Notes: a model not told the origin generated them from the letters alone. A DNA stretch of 64,000 bases from Serinibacter arcticus (GCF_004786095.1 NZ_RHPJ01000003.1:186001-250000), one strand, 5' to 3'. Positions 31,570 to 40,500 are shown, counted from the stretch's first letter. Numbers and translations are program-made.

Positions 31570-32361
31570 ATGACGGCCATCCGCATCGGAGTCCAGCTCC
31601 AGCCCCAGCACGCCACCTACGCCCAGATTCGCGACGCGGTGATGCGGTCGGAGGAGGCCGGCGTCGACATCGTCTTCAACTGGGACCACTTCTTCCCGCT
31701 CAGCGGCGAGCCCGACGGGCTGCACTACGAGTGCTGGACCATGCTCGGCGCCTGGGCCGAGCAGACCGAACGCGTGGACATCGGCGCCCTCGTGACCTGC
31801 AACAGCTACCGCAACCCCGAGCTGCTGGCCGACATGGCCCGCACGGTCGACCACATCTCGAACGGTCGTCTCATCCTCGGCATCGGTGCCGGCTGGTTCG
31901 AGCGCGACTACGACGAGTACGGCTACGAGTTCGGCACGGCGGGCAGCCGGATCGCCGACCTCGGCGAAGCGCTGCCGCGCATCAAGGCTCGCTGGGCGAA
32001 GCTCAACCCCGCGCCGGTGCGCGACATCCCGATCCTCATCGGGGGCTCGGGACCGCGCAAGACGCTGCGTCTCGTGGCCGAGCACGCGGACGTCTGGCAC
32101 GCGTTCGGTGATGCCGCTTCGCTGCGCGAGAAGTCGGCGATCCTGACCGGGCACGCGGCCGACGTCGGGCGCGACGACTCCCAGGTGGAGCGCTCGATCG
32201 GCGTCCAGGAGGAGCCGACCGACGTGGCCGAGGGACTCGTGGACGCCGGCGCGACGCTCTTCACCATCAGCACGGGCGGTCCGGAGTTCGACCTCGAGCT
32301 CGTGCAGCGGTGGGTCGCATGGCGCGACGAGGAGAACGACCGCCGGGCCCAGCAGGGCTGA
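31570..32361 (+). CDS. LLM-class F420-dependent oxidoreductase
   Basis: 263 residues in a luciferase-like TIM barrel: MTAIRIGVQLQPQHATYAQI at the start, FNWDHFFPL, ALVTCNSYRNPELLADMART, and VDHISNGRLILGIGAGWFERDYDEYG. These are hallmarks of F420-dependent members in Actinomycetota. The substrate is unknown. It lies between dgt and dnaG with its own leaderless promoter, so it is probably an independent unit inserted in an otherwise conserved neighbourhood. Confidence 0.92.
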   Translation: MTAIRIGVQLQPQHATYAQIRDAVMRSEEAGVDIVFNWDHFFPLSGEPDGLHYECWTMLGAWAEQTERVDIGALVTCNSYRNPELLADMARTVDHISNGRLILGIGAGWFERDYDEYGYEFGTAGSRIADLGEALPRIKARWAKLNPAPVRDIPILIGGSGPRKTLRLVAEHADVWHAFGDAASLREKSAILTGHAADVGRDDSQVERSIGVQEEPTDVAEGLVDAGATLFTISTGGPEFDLELVQRWVAWRDEENDRRAQQG

Positions 32362-32451
32362 GCGAGCCCCCTCCGCGCGACGGTCGTCCGACGGCGGCCC
32401 GCCTCGTCCCCAGGACGCCGACGGCCGCCGTCGTCCGGCGCGCGCGCGACC

Positions 32452-32457
32452 TAGACT
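32452..32457 (+). promoter_or_regulatory. -10 element of dnaG (leaderless type)
   Basis: TAGACT ends 6 nt before ATG 32464. Confidence 0.6.
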
Positions 32458-32463
32458 CGCTGC

Positions 32464-34551
32464 ATGCCCCTCATCCACCGCGACTCCATCGGGGTCGTGC
32501 GGGAGACGGCCAAGATCGAGGAGGTCGTCGGCGAGCACGTGGCGCTGAAGAACGCCGGCGTCGGCTCGATGAAGGGCCTGTGCCCCTTCCACGACGAGCG
32601 CACCCCGTCCTTCCACGTCCGCCCGCCCGTCCAGCTGTGGCACTGCTTCGGCTGCGGCGAGGGCGGCGACGTCATCTCCTTCGTGCAGAAGATCGACCAC
32701 CTGCCGTTCGGCGAGGCGGTCGAGCGGCTCGCGGGCCGCTACAACGTCACCCTCCGCTACGAGGAGGACGCCGCCGGCGGCCCGTCCCGTCCGCGCGAGG
32801 AGCCCGGCAAGCGGCAGCGCCTGGTCGAGGCCCACCGCGTGGCGGCTGAGTACTTCGCGCAGCAGCTCACCTCGCCCGAGGCGGCGACGGCGCGCGCCTT
32901 CCTGGCCGAGCGCGGTTTCGACCGCGCGGCGGCGGCGCACTTCGGTGTCGGCTACGCCCCCCAGGGCTGGGACTCGTTGCTGCGTCATCTGCAGGGTCGG
33001 GCGTTCACGCAGGCCGAGCTGTCGACGGCGGGGCTCGTCTCGCAGGGCAACCGTGGCTTCTACGACCGCTTCCGCGGGCGACTGATGTGGCCGATCCGCG
33101 ACCTCACCGGCGACGTCATCGGGTTCGGCGCCCGGCGTCTGTACGACGACGACCCCGGGCCCAAGTACCTCAACACCCCCGAGACGCCGATCTACCACAA
33201 GGCCCAGGTGCTCTACGGGATCGACCTCGCCAAGAAGGCGATCTCGCAGGGACGCCAGGTCGTCGTGGTCGAGGGTTACACCGACGTGATGGCGTGCCAC
33301 CTCGCGGGGATCACGACGGCGGTCGCGACGTGCGGCACGTCGTTCGGCACGGACCACACGCGCGTCATCCGCCGCCTGCTCGGCGACTCGGCCACCGGGG
33401 TGGCGGGCATCCAGCTCTCCTCGGGTCGCGCCGTCGGCGGCGAGGTCATCTTCACGTTCGACGGCGACGCCGCCGGTCAGAAGGCCGCGATGCGCGCCTT
33501 CGACGAGGACCAGCAGTTCGCCGCGCAGACGTTCGTCTCGGTCTCGGCCGACGGTCTCGACCCCTGCGAGGTCCGCGTGCAGCAGGGCGACGCCGCCGTG
33601 CGCAAGCTCGTCGCCGACCGCGAGCCGCTGTTCGAGTTCGCCATCCGCACGGCCCTGTCGAACGTCGACATGGCGACGGCGGAGGGTCGCGTCGCGGGGC
33701 TGCGCGTCGCCGCCCCCGTGATCGGCACGATCCGCGACGTCGCGCTCCGCGCCGAGTACGCACGGCAGCTCGCGGGCTGGGTGCAGATGGAACCGTCCGA
33801 CGTGCGCAGCGCCGTCGCCGAGGCGACGCGGCGCGCACGGTCGGCCGCCGGTCGTCAGCAGTCCGGGGGCGGGTCGAACGGGCAGGGCGGGCCTGGTGGG
33901 CCGAGCGGCTCGAACGGCCAGGGCGGGTACAACGGGCCGAACGGCCAGCGTGGGGGAGACCGGCGCGACGGCGGACGCGACCAGCGTTCCGGGGGTGGGC
34001 AGTCGGGTCCGCGCGGCGGCGCCGAGCGCGCGGAGCCACGTTTCCGCATGCCCGACGACCCGGTGGCCAGGCTCGAGCGCCAGGTGCTCGAGGTCGCCCT
34101 GCAGTTCCCGGCGTTCGCCGCGCCGGCCGGTTTCGACGCCGTGGACCCGTCCGTCTTCCAGGTTCCGAGCCACCGCTCCGTCCACGACGCGATCCGGGCG
34201 GCGGGCGGTGTGGCCGCCCCGGCGCGGACGACGGTCGACCTCGGCGGCACGGCCGACGCGCACCGCGCCGCCTCGGCGCGCTGGGTGACCGAGGTGCTCG
34301 AGGGTGCGACCGAGACCCTCGCGCCGCTCGTGCGCGAGATGACGGTGGCGCCGATCCCCGCCGTCGAGAGCGAGATGCAGTCGTACACGCTCGGGGTGGT
34401 GACGGCGCTGCGTCGCCTGGGTCTGACGAAGCGCATCGGGGACCTCAAGTCGCAGGCGCTGGCGATGGACTCGAGCGATCCCGGGAGCGGCGCGCTGTGG
34501 ACCCAGGTGTACGCCCTCGAGGACGAGCGACGGCGTCTGACCGACACCTGA
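32464..34551 (+). CDS. dnaG: DNA primase
   Basis: 695 residues. It makes RNA primers at the replication fork. The N-terminal zinc ribbon is CPFHDE...CFGC (residues ~40-65), then the RNA polymerase core and the TOPRIM site with VVVEGYTDVMA and FTFDGDAAGQ. Between these TOPRIM motifs there is an extra ~20-residue segment (SATGVAGIQLSSGRAVGGE) relative to E. coli primase. A flexible Gly/Asn/Gln-rich linker (~462-522) joins the core to the C-terminal helicase-binding domain. The linker is longer and more repetitive than usual. Confidence 0.97.
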   Translation: MPLIHRDSIGVVRETAKIEEVVGEHVALKNAGVGSMKGLCPFHDERTPSFHVRPPVQLWHCFGCGEGGDVISFVQKIDHLPFGEAVERLAGRYNVTLRYEEDAAGGPSRPREEPGKRQRLVEAHRVAAEYFAQQLTSPEAATARAFLAERGFDRAAAAHFGVGYAPQGWDSLLRHLQGRAFTQAELSTAGLVSQGNRGFYDRFRGRLMWPIRDLTGDVIGFGARRLYDDDPGPKYLNTPETPIYHKAQVLYGIDLAKKAISQGRQVVVVEGYTDVMACHLAGITTAVATCGTSFGTDHTRVIRRLLGDSATGVAGIQLSSGRAVGGEVIFTFDGDAAGQKAAMRAFDEDQQFAAQTFVSVSADGLDPCEVRVQQGDAAVRKLVADREPLFEFAIRTALSNVDMATAEGRVAGLRVAAPVIGTIRDVALRAEYARQLAGWVQMEPSDVRSAVAEATRRARSAAGRQQSGGGSNGQGGPGGPSGSNGQGGYNGPNGQRGGDRRDGGRDQRSGGGQSGPRGGAERAEPRFRMPDDPVARLERQVLEVALQFPAFAAPAGFDAVDPSVFQVPSHRSVHDAIRAAGGVAAPARTTVDLGGTADAHRAASARWVTEVLEGATETLAPLVREMTVAPIPAVESEMQSYTLGVVTALRRLGLTKRIGDLKSQALAMDSSDPGSGALWTQVYALEDERRRLTDT

Positions 34552-34614
34552 CCGATCCGCGGCGCGGTGCTAGGAGGCGCTGGCCGGACGCGCTGATCGG
34601 TCCCGCCGAACGCC

Positions 34615-34649
34615 GATCGTTCGTGTCCTTCGCAAGGACACGAACGATC
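34615..34649. repeat. Perfect 16-bp inverted repeat after dnaG
   Basis: Arms 34615-34630 and 34634-34649 pair perfectly around the 3-nt loop CGC. No T-run follows. It lies 63 bp after the dnaG stop and could end or protect that transcript. It is one of two hairpins in the gene-free stretch 34552-34853; I see nothing else there. Confidence 0.85.
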
Positions 34650-34770
34650 ACGTCGGTCCGAGGCGCCCGGTCGCGTGTTCCCTCCCGTCGCCACGACGAC
34701 GGGCAACGGCGTCGGTCGGTGCGCACGCCACTTGTGTCCGATCGGGGAACGGTTCTAGCCTCGTCCTCGA

Positions 34771-34823
34771 AGGCCCCCTCGACCTTGCGGCTCCGCCCCC
34801 TGCGCCGCTCGACCGAGGGGGCC
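34771..34823. terminator. Putative terminator hairpin of the minus-strand lipoprotein gene
   Basis: Arms aggccccctcg (34771-34781) and cgagggggcct (34813-34823) enclose a 31-nt GC-rich loop. It lies 31 bp beyond the stop of the minus-strand gene at 34854. Confidence 0.5.
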
Positions 34824-34853
34824 TCGCTGCGTCTCGGGGCACCACCGCGGCGG

Positions 34854-35699
34854 TCAGGCGCCGGGCTCGGTGAGCCCTCCTGCGCCGGCGACCAGGTCGC
34901 CGCACGAGACCTCCTGCGCCGTGGTGACGACGGGATCGTCGGCGGTCGCGTCCTCCGCCACGACCGTCGCCGTGCCGTTGGCCGCGACGCGTCCGCCGTC
35001 GCTCAGGTCGATGAGCGTGCGCGTGACCGTCCAGCCGTCGCCCTGCCGGACGGCGAGGAGGCCGGCGAGGCGCGTGGCGCCGTCCACGTTCGAGCAGCCG
35101 ACACCCGTGCCCTGGTCGCCGAACCCGCGGTCGAACACGTAGGGCTGGCCCGACGCGTCGAGGGTCTGCGTCACGGTGCAGTCGCCTAGAGCGAAGAGCT
35201 GCGCCTCGCGCCCCAGATCGACGAGCGCGACCGGGACGTCACCCCCGCCCGAGTCAGCCACGCTGCCGACGACGGCGGAGGCGGCGATCGGGCTGGCCGA
35301 GGTGATCGGCGCGGAGAAGGTGGCGCCCGAGGCGGTGGTGATGCCGAAGGTCCGGTCAGCGCCGGCGGTGAGCCAGGCGGTGTCGGGGCGGCCGTCGCCG
35401 TCGACGTCGACGACCTCGGCCGAGGAGGCGCCCTGTGGGACGCCGTCGCCGGCGGCCGGGCAGCCGCTCCCGGGGCTGGTGCCCGCGCTCTCGCTCGGCT
35501 CGTCGGTGGGCGACGGCGAGGTGCTCGTCGAGCTCCCGGAGGGGGTCGCCGAGGGCGAGGAGCTGGCGGTCGAGGGGTCGGTCGCGGTGGGCGAGGGATC
35601 GTCGCCGGTGCCGGAGCAGCCGGTGAGGAGGAGCGCGGTCGTGGCGAGCGCGGCCAGGCTGAGCGAGAGGGTCCGTCGTCGTGCTGCGTGCGTGCTCAT
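34854..35699 (-). CDS. Lipoprotein with FG-GAP/EF-hand-like motif
   Basis: 281 residues from ATG 35699. Signal peptide with lipobox LLLTGC (Cys ~28), then a ~50-residue Ser/Thr/Pro spacer as in wall-spanning lipoproteins. The mature part has one calcium-loop-like motif VDVDGDGRPDTAWL, as in FG-GAP repeats, and two Cys pairs. No enzyme signature is visible. TAGACC lies 6 nt upstream of the ATG, a near match to the leaderless -10 pattern. Function unknown; it is exported and membrane-anchored. Confidence 0.8.
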   Translation of the reverse strand: MSTHAARRRTLSLSLAALATTALLLTGCSGTGDDPSPTATDPSTASSSPSATPSGSSTSTSPSPTDEPSESAGTSPGSGCPAAGDGVPQGASSAEVVDVDGDGRPDTAWLTAGADRTFGITTASGATFSAPITSASPIAASAVVGSVADSGGGDVPVALVDLGREAQLFALGDCTVTQTLDASGQPYVFDRGFGDQGTGVGCSNVDGATRLAGLLAVRQGDGWTVTRTLIDLSDGGRVAANGTATVVAEDATADDPVVTTAQEVSCGDLVAGAGGLTEPGA

Positions 35700-35782
35700 C
35701 TCTCTGGTCTAGCACTCGATTCGCTCTCGCGACAGTGCTCGCGGGCGGGCGTACGGTGGTCCGGACGAAGGTGGGTGGAGCG

Positions 35783-36616
35783 ATGTCGGACCCGGTGGCG
35801 GGCCTCGGTCGGGGCGACGGGAGCGTGGCGGACGAGGGCGGTACGACCCGCCCGGGACGACGCCGCAGACGCCGCCTCCTGCGCATCCTGCGCGTCCTGG
35901 GTCTCACCCTCGTCGCGGTGCTCGTCCTCGGAACCGGGGCGTTCCTCCTCTGGGCGAACGACACGTTCGCGGCCGACCCCGCGGCCCTCGCCGTCGTGAC
36001 CGACGACCCGCGCGTCGAGCTCGAGCACCGCGACGGCGTCGTGGTGATGACGCCGACGGGGGAGAGCGACGGCGTCGGCCTCGTCTTCCTCGCGGGCGCG
36101 AAGGTGGACGCCGACGCCTACGCCGCCACGTTCCGCGAGGCCGTGGCGCGCGGGACGACCGTGGTGATCGTGCAGCCGTTCCTCAACCTGGCGATCCTCG
36201 AGCGGCGGCCCCTGTCCGCGTTCACCGACGAGGCACCGGACGTGGAGTCGTGGGCCGTGGGCGGGCACAGCATGGGCGGGGTCAAGGCGTGCTCCTACGC
36301 GGAGGACGACGGCGTCGACGCCCTCGTGCTGCTGGCGTCCTACTGCTCGCTCGGCGACCTGTCCGACCGCACCGACCTGACCGCGCTGAGCGTGTCCGGC
36401 ACGGCCGACGGGCTGGTCTCGGTCGCGGACCTGGACGGCTCGATGCCCCTCATGCCGGCCGACACCACGCGCGTCCGGCTCGACGGCGTCTCCCACGCCC
36501 AGTTCGGTGCCTACGGCGACCAGCCGGGAGACGGCACGCCGTCGGTCTCCGACGACGAGGCACGCGTGCTCGTCGACGAGGCGCTGCTCCCGGTGCTGGT
36601 GCCGTCCGGCGGGTAG
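35783..36616 (+). CDS. Membrane-anchored alpha/beta hydrolase
   Basis: 277 residues from ATG 35783, with GGTGGAG upstream. A basic Arg-rich N-terminus and one membrane helix (~33-55) precede the hydrolase domain. Nucleophile Ser163 in GHSMGG, acid Asp209 in TADG and His238 in VSHAQFG form the expected triad. The family includes esterases and dienelactone-hydrolase-like enzymes; the substrate is unknown. It is divergent from the lipoprotein gene, with 83 bp between starts. Confidence 0.88.
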   Translation: MSDPVAGLGRGDGSVADEGGTTRPGRRRRRRLLRILRVLGLTLVAVLVLGTGAFLLWANDTFAADPAALAVVTDDPRVELEHRDGVVVMTPTGESDGVGLVFLAGAKVDADAYAATFREAVARGTTVVIVQPFLNLAILERRPLSAFTDEAPDVESWAVGGHSMGGVKACSYAEDDGVDALVLLASYCSLGDLSDRTDLTALSVSGTADGLVSVADLDGSMPLMPADTTRVRLDGVSHAQFGAYGDQPGDGTPSVSDDEARVLVDEALLPVLVPSGG

Positions 36617-36629
36617 GGCAGCCTCCCGA

Positions 36630-36716
36630 TCAGGCGCGGTCGTGGAGCGTGATGTGGTAGCCGTCGGGGTCGGCGAAGGCGGCGCTGGGGCCGGGCTGGG
36701 ACCCGGTCAGCTGCAG
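36630..36716 (-). pseudogene. 3' remnant of a VOC/glyoxalase gene
   Basis: Twenty-eight codons ending in TGA read LQLTGSQPGPSA then AFADPDGYHITLHDRA, the usual C-terminus of a VOC-superfamily protein (FxDPDGYxIxLH). No upstream part of the gene exists: the frame is closed by the TAG that ends the lipoprotein gene at 36717. It is therefore a truncated leftover, lying between the hydrolase gene and a small lipoprotein gene beside tRNA-Ile. Confidence 0.75.
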
Positions 36717-37073
36717 CTAGCTCGCGCGCTCCGGGCACGCCCGCTCGAATGCGGCGTTCTTGTACTCGCGGATCTCCTCGTCCTCTCCTGGAATCCGCTT
36801 GTTGCGATCCCCGGAGAACCCGAGCAGAGGCGCGAGGGCGTCGTTGAGCTCGAGGCTGGACATCTCTGCATCGGCGGCGCACAGGCCCTCGTCCGAGAGG
36901 AGCGGGTCGTTCGCGTCGGGCGGCACCGGTACGCCGTCGCTGGTCGCCGTCGCCGTCACCGTTGCCGTCTCCGTCACGGTTTTTGTCTCTGCGGGCGCCG
37001 GTTCCGCGGCGCATGCGCCCACGGAAAGCGCCAGGGCGGCGGCCGCGAGAACGGATCTCGTACGCACGAGCAT
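36717..37073 (-). CDS. Small secreted lipoprotein, unknown function
   Basis: 118 residues from ATG 37073 with GGAGC-like pairing upstream. Signal peptide and lipobox SVGACA (Cys ~20) are followed by a Thr/Val/Glu-rich spacer and a short acidic domain with two cysteines. No family recognised. The base use is less GC-biased than in neighbours (for example the run ttttt near 36980). It lies between tRNA-Ile and a truncated VOC gene, so it may have been acquired at the tRNA. Confidence 0.7.
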   Translation of the reverse strand: MLVRTRSVLAAAALALSVGACAAEPAPAETKTVTETATVTATATSDGVPVPPDANDPLLSDEGLCAADAEMSSLELNDALAPLLGFSGDRNKRIPGEDEEIREYKNAAFERACPERAS

Positions 37074-37099
37074 GGTCGCTCCTTCGGTCGCTTCCGGAG

Positions 37100-37173
37100 T
37101 GCCCCCTCTGGGGCTTGAACCCAGGACCGACGGATTATGAGTCCGCTGCTCTGACCGGCTGAGCTAAGGGGGC
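37100..37173 (-). tRNA. tRNA with CAT anticodon, probably tRNA-Ile2 (lysidine type)
   Basis: On the minus strand a full cloverleaf folds: acceptor GCCCCCT / AGGGGGC, D arm GCTC...GAGC, anticodon stem with CAT (complement of 37137-37139), and T arm with GTTCAAG. The 3' CCA is not encoded. The acceptor stem and GCCCCTTAGCTCAG-like start resemble E. coli tRNA-Ile2 rather than elongator or initiator Met, so AUA-reading isoleucine tRNA is the better call. Confidence 0.85.
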
Positions 37174-37208
37174 GGTCGCCGACGGATCGGCGCGTCGATC
37201 CTACGGGG

Positions 37209-37252
37209 GACGGCGGGTGGGCACCGGCACTCGCGGGTGCCCACCCGCCGTC
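37209..37252. terminator. Terminator hairpin of the amidase gene
   Basis: Perfect 17-bp arms 37209-37225 and 37236-37252 with a 10-nt loop, 28 bp beyond the stop of the minus-strand amidase gene and before tRNA-Ile. Confidence 0.7.
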
Positions 37253-37279
37253 GTCATGCGGTGACGATCACGCGCCCGG

Positions 37280-40200
37280 TCAGCTCACCCCGAGGTCGAG
37301 ACGGTCGAACCGGTAGAGGAACGCGGCCATGGCGTCGCGAGCGACGGGGGAGAGCGGCTGGTAGATGGCCGTCCCGTCGTTGCCCTGCCAACCGGTGCTC
37401 ACACCCGTCGAGGCGAGCCACGTGATCTCGCCGTAGAACGCATCACCGGGGGCGACGTCGGTGAAGGGCGACGCCGCAGGGTTCGGCAGCGCAGGCTCGT
37501 CCGCGAGGCGGTAGAGGAAGGCCGCCATCGCGTCGCGGGCGATCGGCTGGAGCGGACGGAACGAGAACGTCCCGTCCCCGTTGTCCCAGCCGGTCGAGAT
37601 GCCCGTCGAGGCCAGCCACGAGATCTCCGTGTAGAACTGGTCGCCCACGGCGACGTCGGAGAACGGCGAGACGTCGGGCGCCACGTAGTCCTGCGGGTCC
37701 TCGAGCCGGAACAGGAACGCCGCCATCGCATCGCGCGCGATCGGCAGCAGCGGTCGGAACGTCGCCGTCCCGTCGGCCTCGGCCCATCCGGTGGAGATGC
37801 CGCGGTCGGCGAGCCACGTGATCTCGCGGAAGAACTGGTTGTCGCGGGCGACGTCGGCGAAGTCCGGGTCGTAGGCCAGCGCCGGCGCGAACGTCGTGTG
37901 CTGCTGCGCGTCCGCCTCCTGCTCCAGCGCGTAGCCCATGCCGAGGACGGCGGCGTCGTCCCACGCCCGACCGACGAGCTGGAGCGAGGTGGTGTAGCCG
38001 TGCGGGTTGGTCCCCACGGGCACGACGACGGTCGGCAGCCCCACGTTGGAGGTCAGCACGCCGCTGGCGCGGTCGGAGGTCAGCTGGCTGGCGGCCGCGT
38101 CGTTGTTGTACATGTCGCTGAGGAAGCCGGGGTAGGCGACGACGTCGACCCCCGAGGTGTCCATCCACGTCGCGATCTCGGCCTTGTAGGTCTTGCGGTA
38201 GGTGTCCCACGCCGTGACCTGCTCGGGCGTGAGGCGCGGCGTCGTGCCGAGCGAGCGCTGGTTGTACGGCAGCACCTTGTCCGAGGCGAGGATGGCGTTG
38301 CCGTCGACGAACGGGAAGTTGTCGTGGAGCTCGATGTAGCGGGCCCAGCCCTCCATGCCGCGGCTGCCGCCGGGCGCACCGGGCACGACGGGCGGTGCGG
38401 GCATCTCCTTCAGCGTCGCGCCGGCGGCCACGAGCTCGTCCAGGCGCTGCCGCGTGGACTCGCCGGTGCCGTCGTCGGCGTAGCTGGAGACGAACGACGT
38501 CGGGATGAACCCCACGACCTTGCCCTCCAGCGAGCCGGCGTCGAGCGACGCGGTCCAGTCGGCGGGGCGCCGCGCGTCCGCCTCGATGGTGAGCGGGTCG
38601 CTCGGGTCGGTGCCCGTGGTGGCGTTGAGCAGGTAGGCCAGGTCGGTCACGGTGCGGGCGATCGGGCCCGCGTAGTCCTGGTACCAGGTCAGCGGGATGA
38701 CGCCGCTGCCGCTGGCCATGCCGTCGGTGCCGCGGAAGGTCGTGAGCGAGGCGCCCGTCGTCGGCGCGTAGAGCGAGACGCCCGTCTGCGTGCCCATCGC
38801 GGCGGTCGCCATGCTCGCGGCGACGGCGACGGCGGACCCGCCCGAGGAGCCGAACGACGTCTTGCTCGGGTACAGCGCGTTCCACGTCTGCATCCAGCCG
38901 GACTCGCTCTGCCCGCCCGAGTTGGCGAACTCCGACAGGTTGGCCTTGCCGATCAGCACGGCTCCGGCCTCGCGCAGGCGCGCGACCTGGAAGGCGTCCT
39001 GCGCGGGCTGGAAGCCCTCGAGCGCGCGGGTGCCGCCCGTCGTCGGCATGTCCTGGGTGTCGTAGAGGTCCTTCAGCGCGATCGGGATGCCGAGGAGGTC
39101 ACCGGTCTCGCCGGCGACGCGTGCGGCGTCGGCGGCGCGCGCCTGGTCGAGCGCGTCGCCCGCGACGTGGAGGTAGGAGTGGAATCCCTGCGGTCCGCCG
39201 TCGTACACCGCGATGCGGTCGAGGTAGGCCTGCGTGATCTCCTCCGAGGTCACGACGCCGGCGGCCATGTCGGCCTGCAGGTCCTGGATCGTCCGGCCGA
39301 CGACGTCGTAGGCGACCGAGGTCACGGCCGCCGGCGCGCCGGCGGCGGCGGGCGGGGTGAGGGGGCCGGCCGCGTCGCACGCGGCGACGTCGTAGCCCGG
39401 CAGGGCGGTCAGGTCCCAGTTGGCCACGGTGCAGACCTGGGCGACGGACAGGCCACCGAGGTCGGGCGCGGCCGCGAGGGCGGCGGTCGCCGTCGCCGCC
39501 GCGGTGAGACGTTCGGCGCCCTGGGTCCCGACGTGCACGAAGCGCGCGAGCGAGGCCGAGGAGCCGGGTTCGATCGTCAGCTCGTTGACGAAGCCGTAGA
39601 ACGAGGCCTCGTGACCCGTGGTCGCGAGCGGTGTGGTGAACGGGTCGCGCTGCTGGTTGCCGGTGCCGTCCAGGCTCCCGACGCTGCCGAGCGCGACGCC
39701 CACCGGCCGCGAGTTCGCGACCGTCGTGCCCATCACGGCCCAGGAGTCGGCGCCGTCCACGGTGGAGTCGCCGCTCGAGGTGGACTGCACCAGGCTCTGG
39801 TTGGTCGCCGTGCCGTAGCCGAGCGAACCGCCGAAGGAGACCTGCACCGTGAGGGCGGTCTCGGTCGTGTTCGTGAAGGAGTCGAAGAACCGGGCCGCGC
39901 TGCCGGCGGCGTCCAGGTCGATGTCGCGCGTGACGAGCACGCCGCCGAGGTCGACCGACTGCGTGGTGTCGAAGGACGCCTCGCCGGTCCGGGTGAGGCC
40001 GAAGCCGCGGGCGAGCTCGCCGTTGAGGCGGGGCTCGTCGGCCGGATCGAGGCCGTCGACGCGCACGAAGATGCCGCCGAAGCCCTGGATCGGGGAGCCG
40101 CTGGCGACGCGGATGCTGCCCGTGTCGAGCGACGGCGGAGCAGCGTCGTGGATCTGCCACACGACGCCCTGGGCGTCCGTGACGGAGGTGAGGGCGCTCG

Positions 40201-40339
40201 CGGGCACGGCGGCGAGGGCGACGCCGGTCACGCCCACCGTGAGGGCCGCGAGGGCGGCGAGCGGGCGACGGCGGTGGACCACCCACCCCGGCGGCGGGGC
40301 GAGGGTTCCGGTGGAGCTGGTGGGGGAGGAGGCTGGCAT
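37280..40339 (-). CDS. Secreted amidase-signature enzyme with three C-terminal SLH-like repeats
   Basis: 1019 residues from ATG 40339; the frame is open to 40450, but this start sits just before the signal peptide (cleavage near residue 49, PASA-L). An N-terminal ~280-residue domain of unknown family precedes the amidase-signature domain, with Lys423 (ALKDLYD), Ser499 (GSSGGS) and Ser522 (TGVSLYAP) forming the Ser-Ser-Lys triad. The last ~195 residues are three repeats of the form FxDV...F..EI.WLA..GISTGW...RDAMAAFLYR, resembling SLH domains for surface attachment. It hydrolyses an amide bond of an unknown substrate at the cell surface. Confidence 0.9.
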   Translation of the reverse strand: MPASSPTSSTGTLAPPPGWVVHRRRPLAALAALTVGVTGVALAAVPASALTSVTDAQGVVWQIHDAAPPSLDTGSIRVASGSPIQGFGGIFVRVDGLDPADEPRLNGELARGFGLTRTGEASFDTTQSVDLGGVLVTRDIDLDAAGSAARFFDSFTNTTETALTVQVSFGGSLGYGTATNQSLVQSTSSGDSTVDGADSWAVMGTTVANSRPVGVALGSVGSLDGTGNQQRDPFTTPLATTGHEASFYGFVNELTIEPGSSASLARFVHVGTQGAERLTAAATATAALAAAPDLGGLSVAQVCTVANWDLTALPGYDVAACDAAGPLTPPAAAGAPAAVTSVAYDVVGRTIQDLQADMAAGVVTSEEITQAYLDRIAVYDGGPQGFHSYLHVAGDALDQARAADAARVAGETGDLLGIPIALKDLYDTQDMPTTGGTRALEGFQPAQDAFQVARLREAGAVLIGKANLSEFANSGGQSESGWMQTWNALYPSKTSFGSSGGSAVAVAASMATAAMGTQTGVSLYAPTTGASLTTFRGTDGMASGSGVIPLTWYQDYAGPIARTVTDLAYLLNATTGTDPSDPLTIEADARRPADWTASLDAGSLEGKVVGFIPTSFVSSYADDGTGESTRQRLDELVAAGATLKEMPAPPVVPGAPGGSRGMEGWARYIELHDNFPFVDGNAILASDKVLPYNQRSLGTTPRLTPEQVTAWDTYRKTYKAEIATWMDTSGVDVVAYPGFLSDMYNNDAAASQLTSDRASGVLTSNVGLPTVVVPVGTNPHGYTTSLQLVGRAWDDAAVLGMGYALEQEADAQQHTTFAPALAYDPDFADVARDNQFFREITWLADRGISTGWAEADGTATFRPLLPIARDAMAAFLFRLEDPQDYVAPDVSPFSDVAVGDQFYTEISWLASTGISTGWDNGDGTFSFRPLQPIARDAMAAFLYRLADEPALPNPAASPFTDVAPGDAFYGEITWLASTGVSTGWQGNDGTAIYQPLSPVARDAMAAFLYRFDRLDLGVS

Positions 40340-40488
40340 GGCCAACTTTCGGTCGTCGGGCGGAGCCCCCCGCCAGTCCATCCGACAACGCGGTCGTGAC
40401 GGCGCTGTTACGGATCTGGCGCGTTGTCGTTTCGGTTTGTGAACGTGCACAGGCTCTGGTCGGCGAACCGGGTGGGCGTGGGGCGGAC

Positions 40489-40494
40489 TACCGT
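40489..40494 (+). promoter_or_regulatory. -10 element of the 40501 gene (leaderless type)
   Basis: TACCGT ends 6 nt before ATG 40501. Confidence 0.55.
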
Positions 40495-40500
40495 CGTGAC

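Noticed and set aside
37100-37173. Reading the CAT tRNA as initiator tRNA-fMet
   Set aside because: The acceptor stem has a paired first position and the anticodon stem lacks the three G-C pairs typical of initiator tRNA.
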